Positions 1-8,891 are shown, numbered from the stretch's first letter. The stretch is DNA of 64,000 nt from Bacteriovoracaceae bacterium (GCA_024711325.1 JANJTC010000005.1:62001-126000), one strand, 5' to 3'. Notes: generated by a model from the letters alone, not told the origin. Numbers and translations are program-made.

Positions 1-571
1 AACTTCCCTGATCTATACGGGTAAAAGGACCATGGGCCAGATTTTTAGCGGAGATTTTTTGTAAAGTAGATCGAAAATCAGATGGCAATTCTTCCAGCAG
101 AAGTTTAAGTCTTAAATCAATGTTTATAACTTCATTATTTAATTTGTCGACTTCAGGGAGAACATCTTGCTCAATCTCTTTTATGGTTTTTTCCAATCCG
201 GCTAAAAAAGTTTTGTGGTCCTGAGTTTGAGTTTCAATTTCTTCCAACTGAGATAATAATTCCAGACCCTGTTCTTCGGCCTGATTAATGTCTAATAGAT
301 ATTGATGGATTTTTTTCTCATCTCCGCCCATATCCATCAGGCGTTGTTTTTGCTCGGAAGCAGTCTTTAGCTTCTTTTCGACTTCTGCGAGTTCATGATT
401 TAAGGCAAATCCATCCTGCTTGAGCTTTGCAGTTTGCATTAAAGTCTCTTGACGCCTCTCGTTTAGCTTGGATACTCGATCTTCTTGCTCACTCTTGGAC
501 TTCAAGTAATTGATTCTCATCTTAGTCAGAGAATCTATTTCTTTTAATTTTAAAAACCAGTCAACACTCAC
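1..571 (-). CDS. Coiled-coil protein, possible C4 zinc-ribbon family, 3' end off window
   Basis: An open frame on the minus strand runs from a GTG at 569-571 to the left edge without a stop, about 190 residues. GTG is preferred over the in-frame ATG at 518-520 because an AAGGA lies seven bases upstream of it and because the extra N-terminus (VDWFLKLKEID) resembles the start of coiled-coil zinc-ribbon proteins. The visible part is Glu/Lys/Gln-rich with heptad-like Leu spacing, as expected of a long antiparallel coiled coil. The sequence ends near HGPFTRIDQGS, where family members usually enter a C-terminal CxxC zinc ribbon. That part is outside the window, so the family call is an inference. 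It is divergent from aroB, and only 37 bases separate the two start codons. Confidence 0.6.
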   Translation of the reverse strand, partial: MSVDWFLKLKEIDSLTKMRINYLKSKSEQEDRVSKLNERRQETLMQTAKLKQDGFALNHELAEVEKKLKTASEQKQRLMDMGGDEKKIHQYLLDINQAEEQGLELLSQLEEIETQTQDHKTFLAGLEKTIKEIEQDVLPEVDKLNNEVINIDLRLKLLLEELPSDFRSTLQKISAKNLAHGPFTRIDQGS

Positions 572-608
572 TTCATTTTCCTTCGATTTCGACGATAATA
601 GGTGCACC

Positions 609-1604
609 ATGAAATCCAATCTAACTTACCTCAAAAAACTCGAACTGTTCAAGGAACTGGATAATTTCAAAGAAGGCCAATTCTTTGCCATTGCTGACCA
701 GAAAGTCAAAAACCATCTTCCACAGTGGATCTCTTTTTCTCCTCATATCTTCTGGTTAAAAAGTCCGGAAGAAGAGAAGACTTTGGAGGTCTATCAACGG
801 GCCGTTGAGTTTTTTCTCAAGCAGGGAATTACCCGTGCATCTACTATTTACGCTATCGGCGGTGGTGCTACCACGGATTTTGCCGGTTTTGTGGCTTCCA
901 CAATCCTTCGGGGAGTAAAGTGGGTTGCCATTCCAACTACTTTATTGGCCATGATTGATGGCTCTATAGGGGGCAAGGTTGCCTTGAATATGCCTCAGGG
1001 CAAGAATCTGGTGGGTGCTTTCCATGCCCCGGATAACGTTTATATTTGTGGTGACTTTCTAACCTCTCTTCCAGCCAGTGAATGGATTTCAGGTAAGGGT
1101 GAAGTCATGAAATACGGATTTCTATCCAAGGAAATTCATGACATGATTTTGAAGAAGTCTGCGATTGAAGATATTGCTGTGGCCTGTGCCAAGTTTAAGA
1201 ATGAAGTAATTCAAAAAGATTTCAAAGAACAGGGAGAGAGAATTCATCTTAATCTGGGTCATACCTTAGGACACGCCTTTGAATCTCACTTAAAGATCCC
1301 TCATGGCCAGGCCGTGGCCATGGGGCTTAAATATATATTTAAGGTGATGGAACTTAACCAATCTCATGGAGAATGGAGCGAGATGGTAAAGGCACTTAAC
1401 CTTCCTGCGGAGAAAATGGAAATTGCTCATTATTCTCATTTTGACCTGAAGACTTTTTTGAATTTTCTGGATCATGACAAGAAGAAGGTTGACTCAAAAA
1501 TCAGGTTAGTTCTCGTCAAGGATATTGGTTTTTGTTATGTTGAAGAAGTCCCGATGAAAGACTTTAAAACAAAGATTCAATCCTATGCAGAGTTTAAGCC
1601 TTAA
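609..1604 (+). CDS. aroB: 3-dehydroquinate synthase
   Basis: Second step of the shikimate pathway: converts DAHP to 3-dehydroquinate using NAD and a divalent metal, in the cytoplasm. The ATG at 609 is chosen. The frame is open further upstream, but that stretch lies inside the divergent gene, and 331 residues starting at MKSNLTYL fits the family, although it is a little short (usual about 360). Visible motifs are the NAD-binding GGGATTDFAGF near residue 84, the PTTLLAMIDGSIGGK stretch, KN.VGAFH, the metal ligand Glu in GKGEVMKYG near residue 164 and the two His of HLNLGHTLGHAFE around 212-222. It overlaps aroA by 20 bases, so the two pathway genes are very likely co-transcribed and translationally coupled. 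Confidence 0.93.
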   Translation: MKSNLTYLKKLELFKELDNFKEGQFFAIADQKVKNHLPQWISFSPHIFWLKSPEEEKTLEVYQRAVEFFLKQGITRASTIYAIGGGATTDFAGFVASTILRGVKWVAIPTTLLAMIDGSIGGKVALNMPQGKNLVGAFHAPDNVYICGDFLTSLPASEWISGKGEVMKYGFLSKEIHDMILKKSAIEDIAVACAKFKNEVIQKDFKEQGERIHLNLGHTLGHAFESHLKIPHGQAVAMGLKYIFKVMELNQSHGEWSEMVKALNLPAEKMEIAHYSHFDLKTFLNFLDHDKKKVDSKIRLVLVKDIGFCYVEEVPMKDFKTKIQSYAEFKP

Positions 1605-2772
1605 TAAAGGAATGATGAGAGAGAAGGTCCATGTACCTTCTTCAAAATCCTACGCTAATCGGGCCTTGATACTTTCAGCACTCCTGGACAATGCTCCCTT
1701 GTTAAAAGATCTTCCGCTCGCAACAGATGTCACAATATTGCTTAAGGCCCTGGAAAAAGTGGGACTTAACATTGAGAAAGCTGATGGAGATATTCTCATC
1801 ACTAATTCTTTCCCGGCCTGTGAAATAACAGGTGCAGAGATTGAGGTTGGTGAAGGGGGGACTACCGCGCGTTTTCTGGCAGCTTTGCTTCTATTGGGAA
1901 AGATGCCTTATCAATTGATTTTAGGGCAGAGACTCAAAGCGAGGCCTTGGCAGGAATTCATTGAACTCGTGGGCTCTCTGGGTGGGAAAGCAAATCTGAA
2001 GGACAATGTTTTAAGCCTTCAGGGTCCAATTCAGTTACCTGTAGAACTTAAAATTGATTGTTCAAAAACTACTCAGTTTGCTTCGGCCTTTGATTTAATT
2101 AGCGTAAACACAAAGGCTAAAGTTATTCCACTCCATCTGAGTTCTTCTCAAAGTTATTGGGCAATGACCGAAAAAATGGTTAAGGCAATGGCGGGAATGG
2201 AGAGTTACTCGATACCTCTGGACTGGAGTAGTGCCAGTTATCCACTTGCTTTTGGGGCCCTAAATCAGAAGATGGATTTCCCTGGACTATTTCCGGATGA
2301 GCTTCAGGCCGATGCTAAGTTCTTTCAGATTCTGGAGCAATTTCAGGCAGTAACTCTGAATGAGAATGGCATTGCAGTCATTCCTTTGGACGAGCATCAC
2401 TCTTTAAAGTTCGATGTCTCTGATGCTCTGGATTTGGTTCCGACGCTTGGTTATTTTCTTGCCCACATTGAAGGCCTTCATGAATTAAATGGAATTCAAA
2501 ACCTGATCCATAAAGAAAGTGATCGCTTGGGAGAAATCATTAAACTATTAAAAGTTTTTGACCGAGAGGCCCACACGGATGGTAAATCTTTATTTATCAA
2601 AGGGGATAAAAATCGGATCACAGAAAAAATAGATTTGAGTTTACCTAATGATCATCGCATGGTCATGGTGGGAGCATTGTTTTTGCTTCATCATGGTGGG
2701 GGGACACTGGCCCCCGTCACCGCTGTAGAAAAATCTTATCCAGAATTTTTTGACTTAATTATTTCTTCTTAA
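1585..2772 (+). CDS. aroA: 3-phosphoshikimate 1-carboxyvinyltransferase (EPSP synthase)
   Basis: Sixth step of the shikimate pathway, joining PEP to shikimate-3-phosphate. The start at 1585, inside the end of aroB, gives MQSLSLNK, which lines up with the usual MESLTLQP beginning of the family, so it is preferred to the two ATGs at 1612 and 1615. Motifs in order: VPSSKSYANRALI near residue 20, GEGGTTARF near 92, a GQRLKARPW loop near 115, the SKTTQFASA segment, DWSSASYPLAFG, KESDRLGEI near 310 and NDHRMVMVGA near 355. At 395 residues it is slightly shorter than the common 427. Its 3' end overlaps the convergent secreted-protein gene by 14 bases. Confidence 0.95.
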   Translation: MQSLSLNKGMMREKVHVPSSKSYANRALILSALLDNAPLLKDLPLATDVTILLKALEKVGLNIEKADGDILITNSFPACEITGAEIEVGEGGTTARFLAALLLLGKMPYQLILGQRLKARPWQEFIELVGSLGGKANLKDNVLSLQGPIQLPVELKIDCSKTTQFASAFDLISVNTKAKVIPLHLSSSQSYWAMTEKMVKAMAGMESYSIPLDWSSASYPLAFGALNQKMDFPGLFPDELQADAKFFQILEQFQAVTLNENGIAVIPLDEHHSLKFDVSDALDLVPTLGYFLAHIEGLHELNGIQNLIHKESDRLGEIIKLLKVFDREAHTDGKSLFIKGDKNRITEKIDLSLPNDHRMVMVGALFLLHHGGGTLAPVTAVEKSYPEFFDLIISS

Positions 2773-3349
2773 ATTTAACTTTGATGGTCTCACCAGTATT
2801 GATGTCAGAACCTTCAAGCTCAATAAAATTGCATCCATTTGGCACACCAATAAGATTCTTGCTCACATTACAAAATGTACGATTTAAATCTATCTTCCGG
2901 TAGCGGCCTGAGGCCCCCAAAGTCAGTACTGATTTCACTTCGCATTTACCATTAACCATTTCACTGTTAATTTCCATCGTTGTTTCAGTTAAATCATGTT
3001 TAAGTTCAGAAAGGTCATTAAGTTTAATTTTAAATGAATCTCTTGAAGCATTAATGCCTTGAAATTTCACTCGCTCTTTAATACTGGAACGAATCATTGA
3101 ATGAACTTCTTTGGTGTCTTTACCATTGTTCATGATCCAATAAAATTCCATATAATTTTTTTCAGCATTCTTATTGCTGGTCACAAATTTACAATCAGCA
3201 TCAGTCTGAGTGTGAATCATCATTACGTTCTCTTCGTTATGATCTTTTTCCATAGTAAATAGCTTTTTCTCTCCACTTTGGGCGAGTGCATTTAAACTAG
3301 TGAGCGAAAGAGTCATGGCCAGAAGCGTAGTCGTCATTGATTTTTTCAT
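2759..3349 (-). CDS. Secreted protein of unknown function
   Basis: A 196-residue protein with a clear Sec signal peptide: MKKS start, hydrophobic stretch, and likely cleavage after NALAQ near residue 24. The mature part is hydrophilic, with a few Cys (CKF, CEVKS, FCNV, GCNF) that could form disulfides in the periplasm. I recognise no family. The gene is monocistronic by appearance, convergent with and overlapping aroA by 14 bases. A purine-rich site (GAGGTAAAT on the minus strand) precedes the ATG. Confidence 0.75.
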   Translation of the reverse strand: MKKSMTTTLLAMTLSLTSLNALAQSGEKKLFTMEKDHNEENVMMIHTQTDADCKFVTSNKNAEKNYMEFYWIMNNGKDTKEVHSMIRSSIKERVKFQGINASRDSFKIKLNDLSELKHDLTETTMEINSEMVNGKCEVKSVLTLGASGRYRKIDLNRTFCNVSKNLIGVPNGCNFIELEGSDINTGETIKVKFKKK

Positions 3350-3467
3350 ATTTACCTCAAATGATTTTTACTTAGCATAATCGTCATTAAGCCGCGACTC
3401 TAGTCCAAGAGAAATACTTTCAAGGGGTGTCCAGTAAGTAGACAGCTGGGATTCCTCTTGATTACAC

Positions 3468-3484
3468 TAAGTTAACTTAATCAA
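3468..3484. promoter_or_regulatory. Palindrome upstream of the FecR-domain gene
   Basis: A perfect 12-base palindrome TAAGTTAACTTA (3468-3479) is framed by TTGATT (3458-3463) and AATCAA (3479-3484). It ends only about ten bases before the ATG at 3494 and directly abuts the ribosome binding site AAGGAAG. The position fits an operator or a small leader hairpin. What binds it is unknown. Confidence 0.35.
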
Positions 3485-3493
3485 GGAAGCTTT

Positions 3494-4051
3494 ATGCGGT
3501 ATTGGATTTTGGGACTACTTATGATGATCAATTCTGCTTGGGCCCAGTTAGGTCAGGTGACTGAACTCATAGGAACTAAAGACGCTTATATTAAGCGAGA
3601 AAGCGCCAAGGTCATGCTGACGAAAGAATTGAAACTGGACAATGGTGACGAAGTCTTTTCTGAGAACGCTGAAGTACTCATTCGTCTTACTTCAGGTACT
3701 CAATTGAATATAGGTAAAAACACCCAGCTTAAATTAACTAAGGAAATGATCGATCTCTTTAAAGGCATCATCAGACTTAAGGCCTTGAAGGATTCTAAAG
3801 TTCAGGCCAATGGTGTGGCCTTCGAGGCCCAGGCTTCTGACTTTGAAGTTTCATGGCTAGATAACAACTCGATTGATTTGGATGTCTATAAGGGAGAGGT
3901 GACGGTTTCATCTCCTCATGTTCATACTTTTGTGCCAGAAATTGTGAAGGATAAAGAAGGCTTTACTTACAACCCTTTAAGCCCGAGCTTTAACCGTCGA
4001 AGTTTTGCTCCTAAGCTTAAAAATCAGCGACTTAGGTCAAAAATTAAGTAA
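3494..4051 (+). CDS. FecR-domain secreted protein
   Basis: A 185-residue exported protein. A short signal peptide (MRYWILGLLMMINSAWA) is followed directly by a FecR-like beta domain of roughly residues 20-135: a GQV.EL.G start, a KLDNGDEVFSENAEVLIRLTSGTQLNIG core and a DVYKGEVTVSSP end. FecR domains outside iron signalling usually act as periplasmic or cell-envelope ligand-binding modules. No sigma-factor or TonB partner is adjacent, so a FecI/FecR signalling role is unlikely here. The ATG has a good AAGGAAG site four bases upstream. The next gene starts 68 bases downstream on the same strand and may be co-transcribed. Confidence 0.8.
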   Translation: MRYWILGLLMMINSAWAQLGQVTELIGTKDAYIKRESAKVMLTKELKLDNGDEVFSENAEVLIRLTSGTQLNIGKNTQLKLTKEMIDLFKGIIRLKALKDSKVQANGVAFEAQASDFEVSWLDNNSIDLDVYKGEVTVSSPHVHTFVPEIVKDKEGFTYNPLSPSFNRRSFAPKLKNQRLRSKIK

Positions 4052-4119
4052 TACCTAATCTTTTTGCTCCGCTTAGCCGATATGGTTTTTAACTATATCT
4101 GCAACATGGAACAAATAGC

Positions 4120-5496
4120 ATGGTTAGGTTAACGGCACTCGCACTTGGAATTCTGGCCCTCTTTTACTCTATCAACGTGAAGTTGGAGAAGAAGCCTGAA
4201 GTCGCTTTCGATGATGAGGATCTTCGCCCTAAGAAAGTCAGAAAGGCCAAAAAGGCCCGTGCTCCCGCTTCAGTTGCTAAAAAGACTGTGGCACCTCCTG
4301 CTAAATCCTACGAACAATACCGTCCTGAACCTCCAAGATATGAAGCCCCGGAACCAGAGATGCCGGTTGAAGATTATGGATCACCATCCGGTGGCGAGAG
4401 TGTAGCTCAGCCGAGTTATATCTCGAGTGGATATTCTTATGGGGGAGGGCGATCAGGTTCTGGATACAGTTCTTCTGGCAGGTCTTCTTCGGGGAGTAGT
4501 TCGAGCTCATCTGATTCTGGAAGTTCAACTGCCTCGACTTCAAGTCCTGTCATTTATGGTGGAGGCGGACTGCCTCTTCCACCTTCAACACCTAATGATC
4601 TTCCTCAAGATGATAATGATGATGATAACGATGATGACGAAGATGCAAAAGACGACGTTGCATCGTTGACTTGTTCTAGTAACAAAGGCGGCGGGGCCTA
4701 TGCAAATCCCATTGCAGTTGGACTTACATGTTCATCTACGGCACAAATTAAATACTGTCTAAGTCAGGGAGCTTGTTGTGATCCTAAAACTTCCGGAACT
4801 TCCTTCACTTCAAATGTTATCGTAGGTGCAGATTCGGGAAGTTATTGTTTAAGTTTTTATGGAGAATCTTCTTCACTTGGTAAATCTTCAACAGTCACTG
4901 AGTTGTCTTATACCATCAACAACACTTTGCCTGATATTCAGGTAAGTCACGCTCAGACTTTTTACCAGACGACTCAACTCTCGGGTGTAAGCTTATTAAA
5001 GAGTAATGACTTTGAGAAATTGAACTTTGAAATGGGTCAGATCAGTTTAAAATCCAATAATCCAGGTTCTGCAGACTGTGAAGAAATTGTGACCAATTAT
5101 GTTTCTCTGCCTGCACCAGCTCCAGCGGTGGTTATGTCACCACTTGATATGTCGGCTATTGCACTTTCCAAACAGGTAAAGATTCCATTTAGTGTTGGCC
5201 ACCTGACTTATGGTGATAACTACATCACCAGTTACGTGGTTAACAAGAATTATGCGACTCCACTGTATGCGTGTTCAACGACAAAAATTAATCTTTCTGA
5301 CTTTGAATACTTCCAGGCCGATGTTTCACAGGCTTCGGCAGTGCTTTCAAATGTGCGGGAATTTTCAGGTGAGTTTACTGTCTATGGTTTCTTTGAACCG
5401 GATATTACAAACCCAGCTCGAGGTCCTGCAGGTTCTAGTTCAGAATCCCAGGATGGACGTAGCTTGAAGTCCGGTCTCTTTGGAATTTTCTTTTAA
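4120..5496 (+). CDS. Membrane-anchored, low-complexity surface protein with Cys-rich C-terminal domain
   Basis: 458 residues in clear blocks. An N-terminal membrane segment (about residues 4-20) with no obvious cleavage site is followed by a Lys/Pro-rich linker (25-95), a Ser/Gly-rich linker (about 96-150), a Pro patch and an acidic run of Asp/Asn (near 165-180) that could bind calcium. The rest (from about 184) is a beta-rich domain with Cys pairs (LTC, YCLSQGACCDP, YCLSFYG) reminiscent of Ig-like modules on secreted proteins. I assign no enzyme function. It most likely sits in the inner membrane and spans the periplasm, or is surface-exposed. It follows the FecR-domain gene on the same strand. 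Confidence 0.72.
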   Translation: MVRLTALALGILALFYSINVKLEKKPEVAFDDEDLRPKKVRKAKKARAPASVAKKTVAPPAKSYEQYRPEPPRYEAPEPEMPVEDYGSPSGGESVAQPSYISSGYSYGGGRSGSGYSSSGRSSSGSSSSSSDSGSSTASTSSPVIYGGGGLPLPPSTPNDLPQDDNDDDNDDDEDAKDDVASLTCSSNKGGGAYANPIAVGLTCSSTAQIKYCLSQGACCDPKTSGTSFTSNVIVGADSGSYCLSFYGESSSLGKSSTVTELSYTINNTLPDIQVSHAQTFYQTTQLSGVSLLKSNDFEKLNFEMGQISLKSNNPGSADCEEIVTNYVSLPAPAPAVVMSPLDMSAIALSKQVKIPFSVGHLTYGDNYITSYVVNKNYATPLYACSTTKINLSDFEYFQADVSQASAVLSNVREFSGEFTVYGFFEPDITNPARGPAGSSSESQDGRSLKSGLFGIFF

Positions 5497-5506
5497 TATA
5501 AAAAAA

Positions 5507-5532
5507 GGATCAGAGACTTGAGTCCCTGATCC
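5507..5532 (-). terminator. Intrinsic terminator
   Basis: An 11-base stem (GGATCAGAGAC with GTCCCTGATCC, one G-T pair) with a TTGA loop. Read on the minus strand it is followed by seven T residues, so it ends transcription of the Ser/Thr-rich secreted-protein gene at 5542-5874. On the plus strand it lies 11 bases after the stop of the 4120-5496 gene and may help there too. Confidence 0.8.
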
Positions 5533-5541
5533 ACCCAAGTT

Positions 5542-5874
5542 CTATTCTTCAGTTGCTTCCATGTCTTCCATCTCTTCAGCAGGCACAGTTGTGTCCATGT
5601 TTGATGGCGTCTCTTCCTGTTCTTCCATATCAGTAGATGTAGAAGGAGTAGTTGTTGTTGAATCTTCCTGCATCTGCGGATCAGTAGTTGTAGAAGGAGT
5701 CGTTGTCGTTGACTCTTCCTGCATCTGAATGTCAGTACTAGTGCTGTCTGTGGTACTAGTCGAAGGGGTTCTTTGCATTGACTCCTCTTCTTCTTGGACT
5801 GAACTAGTTCCAGTATTGGCGTAAAGTGGAATAGCGAGCATTAAAGCGGCCATTGTACAAAGTAATCTTTTCAT
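5542..5874 (-). CDS. Small secreted Ser/Thr/Glu-rich repeat protein
   Basis: 110 residues. A signal peptide (MKRLLCTMAALMLAIPLYA, cleavage near 19-20) is followed by a wholly low-complexity mature part rich in Glu, Ser and Thr. A 17-residue unit beginning QMQEESTTTT is repeated almost exactly, and the DNA shows the matching tandem repeat around 5640-5730. It has no Cys after the signal peptide and no fold that I recognise. Composition suggests an unstructured, negatively charged periplasmic or surface protein. An AGGAGGTCT-type binding site precedes the ATG, and a strong terminator follows the stop. Confidence 0.7.
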   Translation of the reverse strand: MKRLLCTMAALMLAIPLYANTGTSSVQEEEESMQRTPSTSTTDSTSTDIQMQEESTTTTPSTTTDPQMQEDSTTTTPSTSTDMEEQEETPSNMDTTVPAEEMEDMEATEE

Positions 5875-6134
5875 CGAGACCTCCTGTTTTTAGGACTAAT
5901 GTTTCTGGCATCTCTACCAGATGAAAAACCCCTTCATTGAATCAGTGACCCAACAGGCATAGGAACTCTAAATGTTCTAAAGATTAAGGTTTTATTAAAA
6001 CTTAAATTCTCGAGTATTAAATAATTTATTTTGATGAAATTCATATTTATGTCATGCTGTTAGTAGGACAAGAATAAAAGATGGAGTTATCAGGATTAGA
6101 AAAATAAAAGAATAATTAGGAAAGTGAGATAGTC

Positions 6135-6758
6135 ATGAATGTACCCGCCATTGCTAAAAGGACTTATGAAGAGCTCAAAGGCGTGCCGGAATACATGGTG
6201 ATTTATAATTTTGTTTTAGAAAATCTCCTGCGATTAACTGACAAATTCGTTAGGGCCAAGCTGATTCATGCAGTAGTTGATGAATTTAATAATGAAAGTT
6301 TTTCCCATCCATTAGTTCATGAATTAAGTCCCTGTAAGTTAGGTTGTACGGCCTGTTGTCACACCCAAGTAAGCGTCACGGATGATGAAGCCCAACTTCT
6401 GGTGAAGCTGATTGAAGATGGGGTGGAGGTCAATCGGGAACGACTGAGCAAACAAGCAGCAGTTGGGAACGATAGTGCTGCTTTCTTCAAACTAAAATAT
6501 CAGGACCGAAAATGTATTTTTTTAGGAGATTCTGGCGCCTGTTCCGTTTATGAGGATCGTCCTTCTGTCTGTCGGACTAATGTTGTCTTGGGGGATGCCT
6601 CTCAATGTGACACTTCTAAAGGTATTAAATCCACACGATTAGTGAAGACTCCGAAGTCGGATCTTGCCATTTACGCATCTTTTGAAGCCGCTGAATCAAG
6701 CGGAACCCTTCCCTATATGGTTGATCAGTTTTTAGAATTATCAGAAAACGCCAGTTAG
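6135..6758 (+). CDS. YkgJ-family cysteine cluster protein
   Basis: 207 residues. The signature is CKLGCTACC near residue 67-75, followed by CIFLGDSGACSVYEDRPSVCR near 128-148, the conserved Cys set of the YkgJ / CxxCxxCC family that binds zinc or an iron-sulfur cluster. The biochemical role of the family is not settled. The N-terminal helical part is variable. Fifteen bases separate it from the RND/MMPL exporter, so they probably form one transcript. The ATG at 6135 has a purine-rich upstream region (GGAAAGTGAGA). Confidence 0.8.
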   Translation: MNVPAIAKRTYEELKGVPEYMVIYNFVLENLLRLTDKFVRAKLIHAVVDEFNNESFSHPLVHELSPCKLGCTACCHTQVSVTDDEAQLLVKLIEDGVEVNRERLSKQAAVGNDSAAFFKLKYQDRKCIFLGDSGACSVYEDRPSVCRTNVVLGDASQCDTSKGIKSTRLVKTPKSDLAIYASFEAAESSGTLPYMVDQFLELSENAS

Positions 6759-6773
6759 TGGCATAATTTATGA

Positions 6774-8891
6774 GTGCCGAAAATAAAGCATAGTCTCCTT
6801 AATTTTGTACAAAACAAAGCTCCACTTACCGTCGGTATATTTTTTCTGTTATTTGCTTTTGCCTTCTGGGGTCTTCAATTTAGTCGTCTGGAGTTGGATA
6901 TCTATGATGTCTATGATCCAAACTTTCAAAGTAGTCATGATCTTGCTGAAATGAAAGCAGATTTCGATGACCAGTCTCAGGTGCTTGTCGCCTTTGAATT
7001 CACCGCTCAGCCTAAAGCTTCCGAAATTTGTAAATTGCTGGAGTGGAGTCGAGAGCTTTCAAGGGATAAGGACATAAAAGGTGTGTCATCTTTATGGTCG
7101 ATTCGGGCCCCTAAGTCTCAAACAGGCAAGCTCTGGTATCCCAGGGTACAGCAGGATCCTTGTCTGATGAGTTCATCTGATAGGGTAAGACTCACAGATG
7201 CTCTGACCTCTTCTTTCTTTCGTCATCTGATCTCTCAGACTGGCACCAATGATCTGGTTTTCGATATTTCATTTTCCAATAAGAGTTCTGATATTTCACA
7301 AATTGAAGAATTGATGGATCAAACCAATAGCTTCTTAAAGAAAGATTTGCCTGAAGTAAAAGTCAGATACCTGGGTCTTGCAGGTTTTCGTTACTACTTC
7401 AAAAAGATCATTCAGAAAGACAGTATTTATAGCGCCCTTATTCTACTAGTGATCTTTTTTTTTATGAGGATCATCTTTGGTACATGGAAGAGTGGGATGT
7501 TCCTGGTTATGACCCTGACTGGTACTACGGTTATTCTTTATGGGGTTTTAGCATTGTCGGGAGTCTCGATTGATATTTTAACGAATAATCTGTTTCTTAT
7601 GACGGCAGTTGCAGGGACGGCCGATTATATTTTTGTCAGCCAGTATCAAATGTCAGGAAATTATCAGGACAGTTTCAAACGACTGATTGTACCCTGTTTT
7701 TTTACCACCTTTACCACTCTGATCGGCTTTCTATCTTTAAACACCTCTGACTTAAGTATCATTCAAAGATTTGGAAATGGTGCCGCCTTAGGAGCATTGG
7801 TTGAGTGGCTCATGATGTTTCTGTTTCTTCCGGCATGGCTCAAAGTCACGAAACAAGATAAAGTTTGGGTTAATCCTTCTCAAAGTTATCGTGGGAAATG
7901 GATTGATAAAATTGAAGCGATAAAACTTTCGCCACTTATGATTCGCATTCTCGTTTTACTAACAGTTTTATCGCTACCAGCATTCTTTTATTTAAACGAT
8001 CAAGATTCTCCCGTGAAAAATCTCCCGAAGGATCATGTTTTAAGACAAGCTTATGAGGATTTTCAAAAAAAGTTTGAATGGCAGGGACAGGCCTATCTTT
8101 ATTTTCCTCAAAAATTGGATGAAAAAAATTATGATCAAATCCTAAACGATATCTCGGGATTAAAGCTTGTGTATAAGGTTGAAAACCCGGAAGAGTTGGC
8201 CGATGAATGGTCCAAAGGCCTGTCCCCACTCAGACAGGATCTCATACGACGGGAATTGAGCATGACTCCTTTGTGGGAAAGGTATTACTCAAATGCCGGA
8301 ACTTTACGTGTTCCTTTATATTTAACAGAGCAGGATCTTCATTCCTTACGTAACCTAAGAAGTGCAGTAGAGAGGATTTGTCACGATAAATGTCGTCTGG
8401 CCGGGCAGAGAATTGTGTATCTGGAGTATGGAGAAAAGATTGCCAGGACCATGATCGAAAGCTTTGCCGTAAGCCTTGTCTTGGTTATTAGTATTATTGG
8501 TTTTTTACTTTGGAAAACAGGACATAGTCATCATTTTTGGGCCGTTACTATATCGGCCTTGATGGGTCCTTTGATTACCCTAACCCTTATCGCTTTATTT
8601 CAAATACCGGTGACCTTGGTCACCTCCATCTTCCTGGCAGTGATGGTTGGTCAGGCAGGGGATAATGCCATTCAATATATACTGGTGCCTGAAGGGAATT
8701 TACAACAGGCCATTGCTAATCGCTCACGTGCGAGTTTGGTTATTGCACTGGTGATGATGCTAGGAAGTTCCTTATTCTTACTGCACACCCTCTGGCCCAT
8801 GAAAATTCTGGGAGTTTTATTTATGATTGGTTTTTTGATCAATATCATCGGGGACGTCTTTGGCCTGAAAGGACTGCTTACAAAATCTTAA
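6774..8891 (+). CDS. RND superfamily exporter (MMPL type)
   Basis: 705 residues with twelve predicted membrane segments in the classic 1+5/1+5 pattern: one at 16-35, five between about 218 and 355, one near 390, then five between about 565 and 700. Two periplasmic loops separate the halves. The family moves lipids or other hydrophobic molecules using the proton gradient. The loops are smaller than in multidrug RND pumps, which fits the MMPL/HpnN-like branch. Start is a GTG at 6774. The ATG at 6770 is out of frame and hits a stop after seven codons. Substrate is unknown. The stop abuts the stop of the convergent gene at 8892. Confidence 0.85.
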   Translation: MPKIKHSLLNFVQNKAPLTVGIFFLLFAFAFWGLQFSRLELDIYDVYDPNFQSSHDLAEMKADFDDQSQVLVAFEFTAQPKASEICKLLEWSRELSRDKDIKGVSSLWSIRAPKSQTGKLWYPRVQQDPCLMSSSDRVRLTDALTSSFFRHLISQTGTNDLVFDISFSNKSSDISQIEELMDQTNSFLKKDLPEVKVRYLGLAGFRYYFKKIIQKDSIYSALILLVIFFFMRIIFGTWKSGMFLVMTLTGTTVILYGVLALSGVSIDILTNNLFLMTAVAGTADYIFVSQYQMSGNYQDSFKRLIVPCFFTTFTTLIGFLSLNTSDLSIIQRFGNGAALGALVEWLMMFLFLPAWLKVTKQDKVWVNPSQSYRGKWIDKIEAIKLSPLMIRILVLLTVLSLPAFFYLNDQDSPVKNLPKDHVLRQAYEDFQKKFEWQGQAYLYFPQKLDEKNYDQILNDISGLKLVYKVENPEELADEWSKGLSPLRQDLIRRELSMTPLWERYYSNAGTLRVPLYLTEQDLHSLRNLRSAVERICHDKCRLAGQRIVYLEYGEKIARTMIESFAVSLVLVISIIGFLLWKTGHSHHFWAVTISALMGPLITLTLIALFQIPVTLVTSIFLAVMVGQAGDNAIQYILVPEGNLQQAIANRSRASLVIALVMMLGSSLFLLHTLWPMKILGVLFMIGFLINIIGDVFGLKGLLTKS

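Noticed and set aside
3494..4051. FecI/FecR iron-signalling system
   Set aside because: The protein has only the FecR-like beta domain behind a signal peptide; no sigma factor and no TonB receptor are next to it.
6770..6793. ATG at 6770 as the start of the exporter
   Set aside because: It is out of frame with the exporter and stops after seven codons; GTG at 6774 starts the correct frame. It could be a tiny leader peptide, but nothing supports that.
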